This document shows, one piece after another, positions 26,570-39,900 of a stretch of 64,000 nucleotides of DNA. The stretch is taken from positions 62,001-126,000 of the forward strand of contig NOWV01000042.1 of NCBI GenBank assembly GCA_003344405.1, read 5' to 3'. The notes beneath the pieces are model-generated. The model made no database searches, was not told the DNA's origin, and saw nothing but the letters and a program-made list of their open reading frames with translations. The stretch is from Trichoplax sp. H2. Its lineage: Eukaryota; Placozoa; Uniplacotomia; Trichoplacea. Position 1 is the first letter of the stretch. Every line of letters starts with the position of its first letter. The position numbers and the translations under genes are program-made.

Positions 26570-27190
26570 AGTCAGCACAGATCACATAATACCAGACTAA
26601 ATCCCATATGATTAATTAATTATAGGCCAATAAAGACAACGGTAAGAATAGAATTACCTTTTCCTATAATAGAACTTTAGCAGAATGAATTTCTATGGTA
26701 AAAAGTTATAAACAAGTCTCTTTACCTAAATTAAGGCCTATTGCATTGCACCAATTCACGAACTGTAATGAATTTTTATAGTAGCTAGGTATGAAATAAA
26801 TTGCTAGGGTACTTCTGAAACCATACATGGGCTATTAATATATAAGTAATACTACGAGCTATCATGAATTTTTGTAATAAGAAGATATGAAATAAAATTT
26901 TCAACCGTAGTGCAATACACTTATAAACACATAGTACCGTAAACTGTGAAAGAATTTTTATGGCAATAAGTGCGAAATTACATGTAGTTAGATAGTAACG
27001 ATGAAGAGCTATGATTAATGTCTACGATATCAGATATTGAAATCAAGTCTGTGCTCGCAACGTAACGCAGATATAGTAAAGTATGTAAACTATCGAGAGT
27101 TTTTTTAGCAAGAATTAAAACATAATGCTTTATTTTCAGTTACACTTTGGTAATGACAATCGAACGAATAAAAATGTGGATTGTATTCAA
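26570..27190 (+). repeat. Duplicated non-coding block R2, copy downstream of MOXD1-B
   Basis: Collinear, diverged counterpart of 15465-16120 (shared stretches are listed there), beginning about 1.15 kb past the stop codon of copy B. In copy A the block begins about 2.6 kb past the stop, so the DNA between has changed in length. Confidence 0.7.
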
Positions 27191-29329
27191 ACTTATACGA
27201 TATAATAGAGAAGGTTATAGAATTTAGCAGTTTAGAGGTTGAAACTTTCTTATCAAAGTTCTTTCGCTGTTTTAAAGTCGACGAGGACCATCTACGCTTA
27301 GTGCTTATTTTGAAGGTATGCATAGTTATCCCCTCCCTTTCTCCGTTTGGCTGTGATACTATCACAAAAAATGGGTTTCTACTTTATGTATATAGATGAG
27401 GACACCTACTTTCGTAGTTAGAGAATATTATAAAAAATTTGGGCATTTCATACATGAATTTAGACTTTAAAAATCAGGTTATTTAACTTTATCTAGCGGA
27501 ATTGCATGATATTAATAGGAAAGAGATACTGAAATAGCAATTCGAGTGTTAATACGGGAGACGTTCCATTCCAAACTCTATTAATTAAGTTAAATTGTAA
27601 TCATCGTAATGAAAGAATAATTCTAACTTCACCTATCTAATCCTTATCAACCTGATAATCATAGAGAATTTCATAATGGTAATAAATTTATTATACGTAA
27701 TTGTATATGTTCAAATACCTGTGAAACAGCTTATTCTTATGACAAAAATTTATCTAATTACAAAAAACGATGTACGCATTAACTTAGTAAAATAAATTAT
27801 TTTGAGCGTTTACTTTATTTAAACTCCTAGCTTACAGCTATCATAGCTAGAAACAAAATAAAATGTGACGATATCACATACAAAAAATTCATCTTTAAAA
27901 TGATGCATTTCTAATTTATCATTTTTAATGAGATTGATAATTGCAAAAGCATGTTTCCACTCAAATTTTAGCCAATTTCTTTATTGTAATTAAGGAGAAT
28001 TTTTCACTGAGTTAATAATCATACATGTAGAACGTATCGATTATATATTGTGGCTGGCTCGAACGAAATTAATTTAAAGTAGCCTTAGATATTATGCAAG
28101 ACCTAAAATAAATCACAGTTATCATACTCGTAGAGTACTGGTATATCTTCAGTTTTCTACCGCACGTAGTGTAAGCTATAGTCGACTATTAAAAAGAACT
28201 TTTCAATATTTTGTAGTGTGGCTAGGACAACATACGAAGTCACCAATGTAGCTAAACTAATACAATATTAAAAGCTAGGAAAATTTACAGATTTAAAGTA
28301 CGTAAAGAATTCAGGCAGTTCACTTTTGTTAGTTTTATGTAAACTTATTTTCAAGTAGGATTATTGGACTAGATCTTGCTAACCTGGTCACAACTGGCAG
28401 AGAATTTTTCATAGCAGATAACGACAGCAGCTATTTAATTGCCTACCAATATCTTCAATAGTAGCGTTATCTAATTTGTCAGATTAATTAGTGAGTTCTT
28501 GCTATGACAATAGGCCTTGCTGGTCCTTTCAAAGTATTACACTGGAATGAGCTAAGAAAAAGTAGTGAAAGCATGCAGAGCTGATATTTTGTTTACCACA
28601 GCTATTTAATTTCAGTAATTTCGGAAAGTATTCAATCAAAATATGTTTATCAGCGTATTAGATTCTAGATTGAATGAAATAATATTGATGTATCACCAAG
28701 ATTAGCAGAATATACTTTTTAGCTTTAGAATCTTAAGATATTCGAATCAAAAAATTAGCTACAGAGATTAAACTTTCGCTAATAGTAACTTTACATGAAT
28801 ATTTTAGCTATCAATGTTTGATCTGATCCTACTAGGTATCTTCCCTCTTGCTGTCATATTAGGCTACTGTTAATTAATTCTTTGATTGGCGTCGTTAAAA
28901 ATATAATAATTGAAGACCATTGATACTCGAATGCAGAAAAAACGGATTTTAAAACTATCGCAGCTAACTAGGCGCGGCTCAAATAGCTTACTCAGTGTAA
29001 TTTCCGGTGTGAAAATAATATAGTAAAAATTTATACTTCAGAAATCCATAAGCACTTTATTGAACTCTAGATATAAAAAAAATAATAGCGTTTATTTAAT
29101 GCCAGCTAAATGAATGATATTGCCGGTCCATCAGCAATATCATGAGCAATCATTTTAGTTCTAAATAATCCAATAAGGATAGTACTTGACAACAGCTACC
29201 CGTCAAATGGTCATAGGCAGTCTCAAGCTCTAAAGAACTTAAAATATTTAATTTACTTGCATAGCAAAATATGCAATAATGGTAACATATTCCATCGATT
29301 GAAAAAAACAAAATTGTTGATCTAATGGG

Positions 29330-29450
29330 TGAGCTCGTAACCTAGCAACGAGGTGGCCCGAATGCGGTTGACATCAATAGCATGTTAGCTTAAACAATGA
29401 TAGTCTTTTAGGCGGGTGATCCCACCCAGATCGGACTATGATCTGGAATG
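29330..29450. other. GC-richer cluster of three short hairpins (possible structured RNA)
   Basis: Within AT-rich spacer, about 120 bp are markedly richer in G and C and contain three inverted repeats: CTCGT/ACGAG (29334-29338 and 29348-29352), GGGTG/CACCC (29414-29418 and 29423-29427) and CCAGATC/GATCTGG (29426-29432 and 29440-29446). The last two stems share two bases, so they could alternate. I could not match it to tRNA (no good B box), U snRNAs, SRP or 5S RNA. It may be a small RNA gene, a regulatory element or chance. Confidence 0.35.
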
Positions 29451-30477
29451 ATCGGCAAAGTAACGGGATTAGTGTCTGGAATCATTTACTTTAAGCGCGA
29501 TAAAATCCATTACAACTCAAAAATTAAGTTTACGATGTCCACTTGGAATGATTTTAGCTAATGACAGTAGTTGCATGTTAGAAAATACAGTGATAGATGT
29601 AGTGTAGAACTGTTTGTCTTAATACAGTAATACCATTTCATTATTAATTGATATTAATGCAATAACAACCTGCAATAAATATAGGATCATTTTCTCAATC
29701 TGCTACATTAAATGATCTTGTGATAGATTCGTGATGTGTGATGATGTCATTCTTATACAAAACTCTAGTAGTACTCGTTTTGCATCCATTATAATCAACC
29801 TTTCATATTGTCCATTTACTTAAATAATGAAAGCATTAATTTATGCTTATGTCATTGTAATTCGAGCTCTGCAATTCTATAATTCTATACTAATTTATAG
29901 AAATAAGAGCTTTATTTTTTCCTTGCTTTTGTCAATATTAAAGTAGAAGACTAGCTTTGGATTTAAAAGGTCAATCTAAGCAACTTTGTCAATTTCATAC
30001 AGTAATTGTTTAAAGTAGAACAATAGTATCCCAGGTGTTTACGGCATGCTACTGATTTCAAACCATATTTAAAATACTTTAGACACATTAATTATTTTCT
30101 CATTGAATAGATACTATCTATGCTATTTTAATTAGCAATGTTGAATTAAATTAATATTTTAACCAATAGAATCCTGACTACTATGTAAACTTATACCGAA
30201 TGATCATCTGATACTTAATGCCATGGGTTAATTTTTCAGAAACTATAAATACCGGTAACGGGCTATTTTTTTCATCTAGTCATCTATGTTGATGCCAGTA
30301 TCGACGTGAATCTATAATCACTTAATATTTAGCTCATTCTTTAAATAAATCGTAAGTTAATCTAATAGTAGTTTTAACTAACCATATTTAATATTCGACA
30401 CCATTTTAAATTGTATTATTGATGCTATCTCACCATTCTATATCTATAAATTCAGGGGAATTATTAATTAAAGAAAG

Positions 30478-33400
30478 ATGCGCTTGTACCTTGCGCTCCT
30501 CTTCGCTTTTGCTTGCAGTACTGCTGCTGCTGTTAGCTTAAAAGAAAGCTACGATCATATGATTTCTTTGGACGAGGATGAAAAATATTACCTATATTGG
30601 ACACTCAATGATGCAACAAAAGTTATCAATATAGCTGTTACAGTTAAAACTACTGGATGGGTAGGTTTTGGCATTTCTCCTTACACTGGTAGGATGCCTG
30701 GTTCAGATACTGTTATTGGTTGGGTAGATAGTGCAGGAAAAACATACTTACAGGTATTGTACGATTTTAATTGCTATCATAACGACCGTTCTAAGTACAT
30801 CAAAATTTATATATTTCTGAATTTGCTAAGTTACGAGAACTAAAAATATTACTAAATAATACAAGCTAAATAGGATTCAATACTATGGGTTTACGGATTA
30901 TTTTTAGCTTACTATCTAAATAATGTTAAAAGCTAACTTTAACCTTCTTTTCAAATTTCTAGGATCGATTTGCCCCATCGCACACCGTACCAGTTCTTGA
31001 TGCTCAACAAGATTATACTCTAATAAGTGGTGAAGAAAACAACGGCATGACTATTTTAAAATTTTCAAGAAAATATGATACTGGCGATAGTAAAGATTTG
31101 TTGATAGACGTATGTACCAATTAAGTATCACTATAACAATTTTCCAGCATAAATTTATCCAATTTGTGTAAAATTATTGTAACAAAATTTTATTAAGGTA
31201 AACGTTATCGCTAATTGCACTAACATTGTTTTGTTTAAAGGATCTTAAATCTAATAATTAAATTTGATAAGTAATATCATTTATAATTAAAACAGACTGG
31301 AACTACTCGATTAATCTGGGCGTACAATGACAATGATCCTGTCGACCCACAAACTTTTACGAAACATACTAAACAGGGCAGTCGTAGTGTTAATTTATTC
31401 AACTCACTACCTGAAGCCGATAAGCCACCTTTGCCCTCCGATACACAATATTTCGATCTTTTAAATCCCGACGTAAGTTAAGTAAATTTAATCATCGTAA
31501 AACTTTCTTCGATAGTTCTATTTGGTTTATAAATTATTGCAATAGTCATTATTCATTAGCAATTGTTGAATTCAATAAAAATTACGCACGTTAGATTAAC
31601 TGCTTCTGTTGTCTATTGGTAAATAGGCGATAATGTAATTAAGGTATTATTTTTATTCCAACTAGGTTGCTATTCCTAGTGGTGATACAACCTATTGGTG
31701 CACAGCTTTTAAGCTCCCTGAAGTAAATGGTACCGCTCATATGATTAAGGTAAGGAGTATAATACTTTAAACAAACTCGTACATTAAATTAGTTGCTATC
31801 ATCCTATAATTGAGCGTTATTGATTATTAATTATTTTAATAAACGATCGCATGGTTTCAGCGGGTGATCACAATTCAATTACCGTAGTTGCTAATCTATT
31901 GGATGTTATTTTATCATAAAAAATTATGCTTCTTTCGTATTAGATTGACCCTATCATTCAGAAAGGGCACAGTGGATTAGTTCATCACATCTTGGTATAC
32001 GATTGTGTATTTGATGAAAAATTTCACGGTTCAAGTCACGACTGTGATTCCCGAAACATGCCCCAAGGATTACGTGGTTGCCGCGGTGCAACCGTTATTG
32101 GTGCATGGGCAGTTGGCGCTGAGGTATGCTTATAAGAGGTTGCAGGGAGCGATTGCTATAATCTTACAGACTCTGGACAGTCTCACTAATCTGTTGATTG
32201 AACAGATGTACAAATTTGTTTTCTTACCGTACTGCCCTAATAGGATATTTCTGCTAACGTAAGTAAAATCTTAAACTAGTTGTTTGATCTGTATAGGGAT
32301 TATCCTACCCAGCCCATGTCGGCCTACCACTTGGAGGCGATAAAGGTGCACGATATGTTGTTATGGAAACACATTATGACAATCCTAATCGAGAAGCCGG
32401 TAAGTCAAAAATTAACTACTACTAATATCCTATTTATACCATCAAATCAATGAATACGGAAATTAACCTTCGGCACAGAAATTTATAATACAGTAATATA
32501 AACTAATAATTATGTGTATAAATTGCTATTAGTATGTTACACCTATACGTTTTATAATGTATGATTGTGAAAAAGTGGATATTTTTGATCTTTAGATTAA
32601 ACATGATCACATACTAAATCTGATGTCATTAAGTTCATGATTAATGAACTACAGATTACCAACCTAAATATAGTTTAAAGTATAATGGATACTTTAGATA
32701 TCACGGAAGGAGGCGGCTACTGTAAACATTTTATATAAGCAATTAGCAATATCTACAAAAATCTACTCAGCCTTCCTCATATATCTTAAAAATATCACGA
32801 GTTAGGACTTCGCGATTCTTCCGGTATGAGATTCTACTATACGCATCAACTGCGCCAATATGATGCTGGCGTTTTTGAAATTGGTCAAGCAACTAGCCCT
32901 TTTATGGTCATACCTGAAGGCCAAACTCAGTGGGAAGTTGCTGGCTACTGTTCTGAGAACTGCACAAGGCCTGTAAGTAATATTATATTAGGTAGTTAAT
33001 ATCAAGAAGATACAAGATCAAAATCTCATGTCGACCCCAAAATAAATCTATTTCTGTATATATGTATAGTATAAATTCTGTAGATAATTTTAGGGGAAAT
33101 ACGTGTTTAATCTGATAAGGTGCTTTTCTCTCTTCTATAGAATTTACCCTCTACTGGTATTAAATTCTTCGGCGGCTTTTTACATACTCATTTAGCCGGT
33201 AAATTATAAATAATTAGATAATAGGATATCGTAAGCTACTTATAGTAATTCCAAAAGATATCGCAGAATATCTATATCAGTGTATATTACACTAATAAAG
33301 GTGTGATATATTAATCTTGATAATGCAAAATCAACGTAAAGATTGCAAGCCTTTGCCGAATATTGATCTAATCTCTTGCAATTCTTACTATAGGCTATTC

Positions 33401-34947
33401 TATCGTGACTAAACATTACCGTAATGGAGTTGAACTTCCAGAAATGCTTAGCAATCGACATTATGATTTCAACTATCAAGAAACTAGTTTCTTGAAGAAA
33501 GAAGTAACCTTTTTGCCGGTAAGAAGATTAATTTTGTAACAGTAATGAATTTGTTATTTGAATATGAAATTAATTGTTACCATTACCTCATTTTTCGATG
33601 TTCCTATTTTTCCTTATCAGTAACATTCTATAATATACATTTTTTTCCATAAAATTAACCTCATAATATTTGGGTATATCCGATAAATTTAGGGCGATCA
33701 ATTGACTTTAATCTGTACCTATAACACCGCAAAGAGACCCAAGGTCACAGTGGTAAGTTTTTAAGATTTTACTCAGTAACTTATTCGTTTATTCGTTATT
33801 TCTATGCAGCAATCACTCGTCAAACAGAAATTTACAATAAGCTATTGAATAAATGTCGTTGTGTTGCTTAAAATTATTTTATTTGATACAGTGAAATGTA
33901 TTACATCATTTTTGTCCGATTTTATAAAAAACTTCTTACAACATAACGTTTCTGCTAAGGTATTTCTAGTTTAATAACTAGTTTTAAATATATTAATTAA
34001 CAGGGTGGAATCGCTACTCGTGACGAAATGTGCTTGGCTTACTTACTGTATTATCCAAAAGTAGACTTATCTGTTTGCTTTTCCTCGAATAATTATATTC
34101 ATTATCTCAACTATTTCCAGACTTTGAAAGAGTAAGTTTATTGTTTTACAGTAAACTATTATAAGAACCTTATGATTGTGAAAATGAAGGTTTATGCTGT
34201 TCTATAGGTTATTTAATATTTTGCAGCTATTTAAATCTTCAAACGCCATTATTCAAACTATAGCTTTATTATATATTTTATATCTACAAACATATTCTGT
34301 ACAGCGAATGAAAATAATTTTGTTATCTGACTAACCTTAATTACTGGGTAGATCTATTTGTTGATGTTGATATAGTCCAGTATCTACCGATAAATTAACT
34401 TTATTACATGATTAGTTCTTTCATACATATATTAAAACAATCTAGTAACGATCTATAATATATGTTCTTCATTATATAGAGCTGGCTTAACGCCTCCTTA
34501 TAATAAGTATCCATCGAAACCACCTTATGCTTGGAACGTTATTCGTAATTCTACCATTGGTAAAGGAATCCATCTAAAAAACCTTTACGAACTGGATAAT
34601 TCAGTAAAGCCGCAACAATATTGTGCAGCTCGTAATCATGTCCTTCTTCAACCGGTTAGTCTTTCCTAAAAATTTATTTTCAATATTACAGTACACTCGC
34701 ATAAATTACAATAATGATAAGAATTACTAGTGCTGAGCTACGTAAGATTATAATGACGGTATAATTTTTATTTTGTTTGCAGAGTGGACAAATGGACATC
34801 CCTAAATATGTTAAATATCATACCAATCAACGCTTACAAAATAGTTTTACCGAAACTACTACCGGTGCGGCTTCTAAAACCCATTTTTCGGTTCTACTCA
34901 TGTGCATACTTCCACTCTTTGCGTACTTGTTAGCAAGACAATTCTAA
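30478..34947 (+). CDS. MOXD1: DBH-like copper monooxygenase, tandem copy C (614 aa, 13 exons)
   Basis: Exons: 30478-30753, 30963-31109, 31296-31472, 31666-31749, 31944-32123, 32297-32399, 32806-32972, 33141-33198, 33394-33518, 33693-33752, 34004-34131, 34480-34654, 34783-34947; all GT-AG, total 615 codons. Signal peptide about residues 1-19, DOMON about 20-180, then both copper monooxygenase domains. Copper ligands are intact: H242, H243 (VHHILVYDC) and H314 (METHYDNP) for CuH; H393, H395 (HTHLAG) and M468 (DEMC) for CuM. Exon 12 is about 20 codons longer than in A and B, adding a Pro/Tyr/Lys-rich stretch (begins TPPYNKYPSKPP) before the conserved QYCAARNH. The C-terminus is hydrophobic and ends LLARQF, consistent with an anchor. 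This copy is the most distinct of the three by eye and is expected to be catalytically competent. Confidence 0.92.
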
Positions 34948-36929
34948 GCGCACCATGTATTCTGGCAATATATTAACGTGTTAAGGAAATAGAGATCTTA
35001 TCTGTTGTAGTAATTACTAGAATACAATATCCCAACCTTAACATTTTTAAACAATAATTTCTAACGAAAGCGTTTCGCCCAGATGATTGCTTCTTGTCAT
35101 GGGTATATTACTTAAATCTAGATTTAATTTTTTATATTAAATTGAGCAGTTAATATTTTATGACTATGAATACTTGAGGAAGTAATAAAAGGTGTGATTG
35201 TATTTTAAGCCTAATTTTAGGACGAATCTATCTTAAATCAAAGGGCATGTAATATATTGATACTAAGAAAATTACTACTACTAGTGTACATGTCACGTAC
35301 ACACCCCATTTTCGTATAACTAGCACTGTATCCGTTCCATGAATGGGGAAAAATTATACTGCTACAATTACAGCAGATTTATTTCCTTTATGGTTATGGA
35401 CGTATGTTGGAGTGAAAGTTATTATGAACGTACACAATTTATATAACCTTTCGAGCTCGTTATTCACTGTTATTTCTTTTCACGATATCAGCTACCAATG
35501 TCTGTAGTAGTTAATGATAAAACATTTTTTCAACTCTACTGTATCTTATGCCATTTGGTTGTAGCACTCAATAAGGACTGATAGTCTCTGTATTCAACCA
35601 AGCTAAATATTACCTTGCCATTAGATTTTTACGAAATTATTATTATTATACAAGTTTTTACTACATCAGCTGCTCCAGTAAATATCTATAGCTACTGATG
35701 ATATAAAACAAATCCCCAATAAATCAAGTATGCGCATAATCTACTATTTAATTATATGAAAAAAGTAGGTGGATGTGTTCATTATAATTTAATAGTTTAT
35801 TCGTTTTGTTTTACAGTTAGTATCCTGAAGTCTAGTAATAAATTATCAATTGACTATCGTTTTCGTTTATCGAATGTACTTCACGCTGATATGAATAATT
35901 TATAGACTCCTGTATCTGCTATATAGCAATTCTTTCTTAGTGTCTCAAATTTGAAATAAATGGCTTAAAGCAGATATTCACGAGTATGCCATCCTACGCG
36001 TAAATATGTTATTGCAATGATTTTGACCCTGTTTTGGTGGTCCTGTGCGCCTCGCCGGTGTGATACATGTACACGGAAATAACATTAGTGTGGTATAGTT
36101 AAACGCATTAGTATTACACATTTACGTTTAATATGTATTAGCCTAGTTACGAGAAAGCTTAGAATGACATGTAGCTTGAACTAGGTAATAATCTTAGAAG
36201 AGAATTTTTTATTAGATCATAATTTCATCTATTAGTTAATTGTAACATTGTAGTAGCTTAAAAAGTGGATGAACGTTTAAAATACGATATACTGTGCATT
36301 TCTAACGGCTAAATTACGAGTATGATTTCTATCGAGCAGATAACTTTTGCTTCTATCTGTTGAAACGTTAAATGTCTCTCTCTCCGATGTGATCTACTAT
36401 TGATACGTTAGTATGAATCTCATTAATACGCATAGTATGATGAACCTTTATTGCCATTAATACGCTAAAATTTTTGATTCAGTTCTGGTGACACAGCAAA
36501 CGACAATAAAAGCAAGTGGTAAATAGCCGTAGCCCTATAACATAACACTATACATGGTATTAGATCACATATAATTAACAAAATGTGGTTGATGTGATGG
36601 TGAATGAAATCAGTAACGTAACAAAGTTATCATAAAATTGCTATCTGTCATAACTACTAAGAACGCGACATTCACGTTCGGATATATGCTGGTCATGAAA
36701 GCTGATTGATTGTAACCTGTGACCAATGAAGTATTGTCAATATAATAGTACAAGAAAACCTAACATTTAATATAAGCAAAACTGACAAGGATTTAATTAT
36801 TGAAACAAGTAATTGTTTTATACATTCGGTCGAAGAATAGTTTACGATCGGAAAGTGGCTATAACAGTTATTAGTTACACTTTTTCTGTTACTTCCTTTC
36901 TTGCTTGATTACTATCGAGGACCTATCAG
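34948..36929. other. Intergenic DNA between convergent MOXD1-C and UBE2N
   Basis: About 2 kb holding the 3' ends of two genes that point towards each other. No coding exon, RNA gene or repeat was recognised. Confidence 0.55.
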
Positions 36930-39900
36930 TTAGCTTTTCACACCCTCGCTAAAAGCATATAGTCGTGTCCATGTCTTGGCTATGATTTTAAAGTAGCAAG
37001 TTAGTAGCGATTTCGAGTATATGCGAAAGCAGTACAAAATACACCGATATTGTAATTGCGGTAAAACTAGTACAGGGTAATAGCAGTTATGATAATTGAA
37101 AATCATACCAAGCCGTAATGTAATCGTCAAAGAAATTACTTTCTACAATTATAGAGTACTAGAGTTACTGTAATTTATTATGATATTAAATTAGAAGCAG
37201 CAAAGATAGCACTAAAACAAATCGTAATAAGCTCCAAAAGACCTTACCAGTTTCGATGGCACGCACTTCGTCCGATTTCCATAACTCTGCTACATCGTTG
37301 GCTAGAGGATCATCAGGGTTTGGAGCACTAAGTAAAGCCTGAATTGATAGCAACACGGTACGAATTTGTAATGCTGGACTCCATTTATCTGTTTGAAAAT
37401 GCAAGAATGGTAACTTTATGCAAATGGATATGTTTTTAAAAGATAAAAAATTAAAGCTATAAGATTTATAACATACTACGTTACTACAGTTGCACCACGA
37501 ACGTACTGGAAATTAATCATAGACATTGCGAAGATTTTTGAAGTTCCATTTAACTTTAAAAATGTAATTATTAACTACCATGCATAGCTTGCTCTAGAGT
37601 CTAAGATTTGGACATATATATTTTTGTCTATTTTATGCATTGAAGATACTTTAATAGATAATATGTAATTCTATTATACGACATATCTCAGATACGTTTA
37701 ACAAGTCAAGACGAAATAACAATAATGGTGAAATCCTGTTGTTAATTGGTAAAATCATCGAAGCCTTACCTTTCAAAATATCTAAGCATATACGGCCTAA
37801 TTTGTCAATATTAGGATGATAAATTCTGGTTACAAATCGGACTTTTGGTGCAGCCATAGGGTAATCTTCTGGTAGAAAAAGTTCTAACTTGAAACATCCT
37901 CCTTCAAAGGGTGACTATAGTAATACAAATATAATAGTTCGCTGATCAAAACTATGAAGATTTTTATTTGCATGAGAGCGGCCATTTGTTTAAGCAAATT
38001 TCGTGTAAAGACTAGAACTGGCAGCTATAAATTCGTTGCGGTAGTTAATACTGTAAGGTGATTTAATAATTCTTTGTTTGCATAGTTATGACCTATTGTA
38101 GTCAAATCCTCAGTACCTGAAAGATTGATCTACTGTAGTTGATTAACTCATATCTTTAGACTGCTTAAAGCTTCTATATTAAAATATTGCTATAAAAATT
38201 TCATCGATTTATTAAATCGTTTGCCCTACATCTTTTGGACCGTTCACTTCAACGTGAAAGTATCGGGCATTTTGCTCATCAGGAAGAGCTTTAATTCCAG
38301 GAACAGGTTCATTAAGCAACCTTTCAGTTTCCTATTTATATTTAGGAAGTAATTCAATGATAATGTTAGTTTCCTAATGGAACAAAGTCCTACATAGAAG
38401 ATTCTATCATGTGAAAGTCAGTTTAATTGTTGCATTGGCGAAAAACAATGCATCGATGTAAATTATATTAATATGCTTACATTTAAAATATTGAAAATTA
38501 ATAAGAAAATGAAAGAGGTATTTCAATCAGCACATCTAATTAAGAATTAATTCTGTATTTTACCCATCTCTATTTAAACATCAGTAAAATAACAAGTTAT
38601 ATAAAGTACTGTACAGTATTGCAAATAAAAAAAGTAAAAATCTTTCCATCTGTGTGCTGCAAAAATGTGATCGGCGTCCATTCAAGACTGCTGTAGTACA
38701 CGCTCGTCCGGATAACAACAACAAAAATAGCCCAATTTTGATTCATACATTGTGCTCATAATTAATTTATTATACGCGTATTATTATTTATTCATGATCA
38801 TTTCGTGCGTGATGATAATCGTGTAAAATTGCTATAGACTGTGAAGTAGTACCAATCAATCATCGCCTGATGATATTTGAATTTAGAGTTGGGCACCATC
38901 GAGGTAAAGGAAGAAAATTGTTTTTTTCTTCCATTTTACCTCGATTTACTATCCAGTTCGTTATCGTGCATCGCGCAGGAAATCGCCTTACTGTAACATA
39001 GACCAGGCTTACTGAACGATACGGTACCTGGTAACAGGCGCTAGACCGTTGGTAATACGGTACTTGGCGTACAATACTGTAGTAGAGACTCTGTACGACT
39101 GTACTCTACTGTACACTGTACAGTACAGTACTGTATCTACTGTACTTTGTGGACTGGTACAGCACGGAATGGAAAGTCATCGAGCAACAAACTCACATAC
39201 AAGTTTGCGAAATTTTCAAATATTAACAAGTTGCGACCTATTTCCGTACTAGATTTTTCAATTGGTTATAATAATTGACAGTCCATGCTTATAATACTAT
39301 TGACAGTATACATATCTACAGGATAAGCATAAAATGTAACATTCATTACCAACGAATGAGTGGAGTGCACACAGTAGAGTAGGTGCAATTGTACATGGAT
39401 CGGTGTGATAGATCAATCTAGCAATCTTGACTGAAACATGAACAGTATAATAGTTCAGTAAGCAATCCCCCAAAACTTCATCATGGCTATTACACGAGAG
39501 CCTGAATAATAATACTTATTGCGCTATAAACTTGAGCAAATCTCTAAATCTGCAGATGATAGAATTTACAAATCATAAGACAACAATTTTAGCTCATTTG
39601 TTTGTATCTTATAGAAAGATATTTGGAATAACAGCCAACATATCATAAGACAACAATTTTAGCTCATTTGTTTGCATCTTATAGAAAAATATTTGGAATA
39701 ACAGCCAACATTTTATAGACAATGTTATTGTAAATTTTACAACCGTAGTACGATAGTTCAAAAAGGAAGTGTAATTTTTAGCAGACTACGTATTAAGTGC
39801 ATACTATAGAAACGTTAGCGGTCGCATCCATAAACGTCGCTTACGATTATTATAGAATTCATTTGAACGTGTTGAGTAGTACACTTCAGGATGTGTCGTA

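Larger units (their letters stand above)
25416..30477. other. Spacer between MOXD1 copies B and C
   Basis: About 5 kb of AT-rich DNA. It contains block R2 (26570-27190) and a GC-richer cluster of hairpins at 29330-29450. Short open frames near 26423-26611 and 27105-27399 overlap on opposite strands or lie in repeat DNA and show no family motif. The promoter of copy C should be in the last few hundred bases; TTCAG at about 30451-30455, 22 bases before its ATG, could end a 5' UTR intron. Confidence 0.6.

Noticed and set aside
27105-27399. Overlapping open frames on both strands (86 and 72 codons)
   Set aside because: Mutually antisense, at the edge of duplicated block R2, with no recognisable motif.
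29330-29450. tRNA, SRP RNA or U snRNA gene
   Set aside because: No B box, Sm site or family-specific sequence could be found; kept only as an unexplained structured region.
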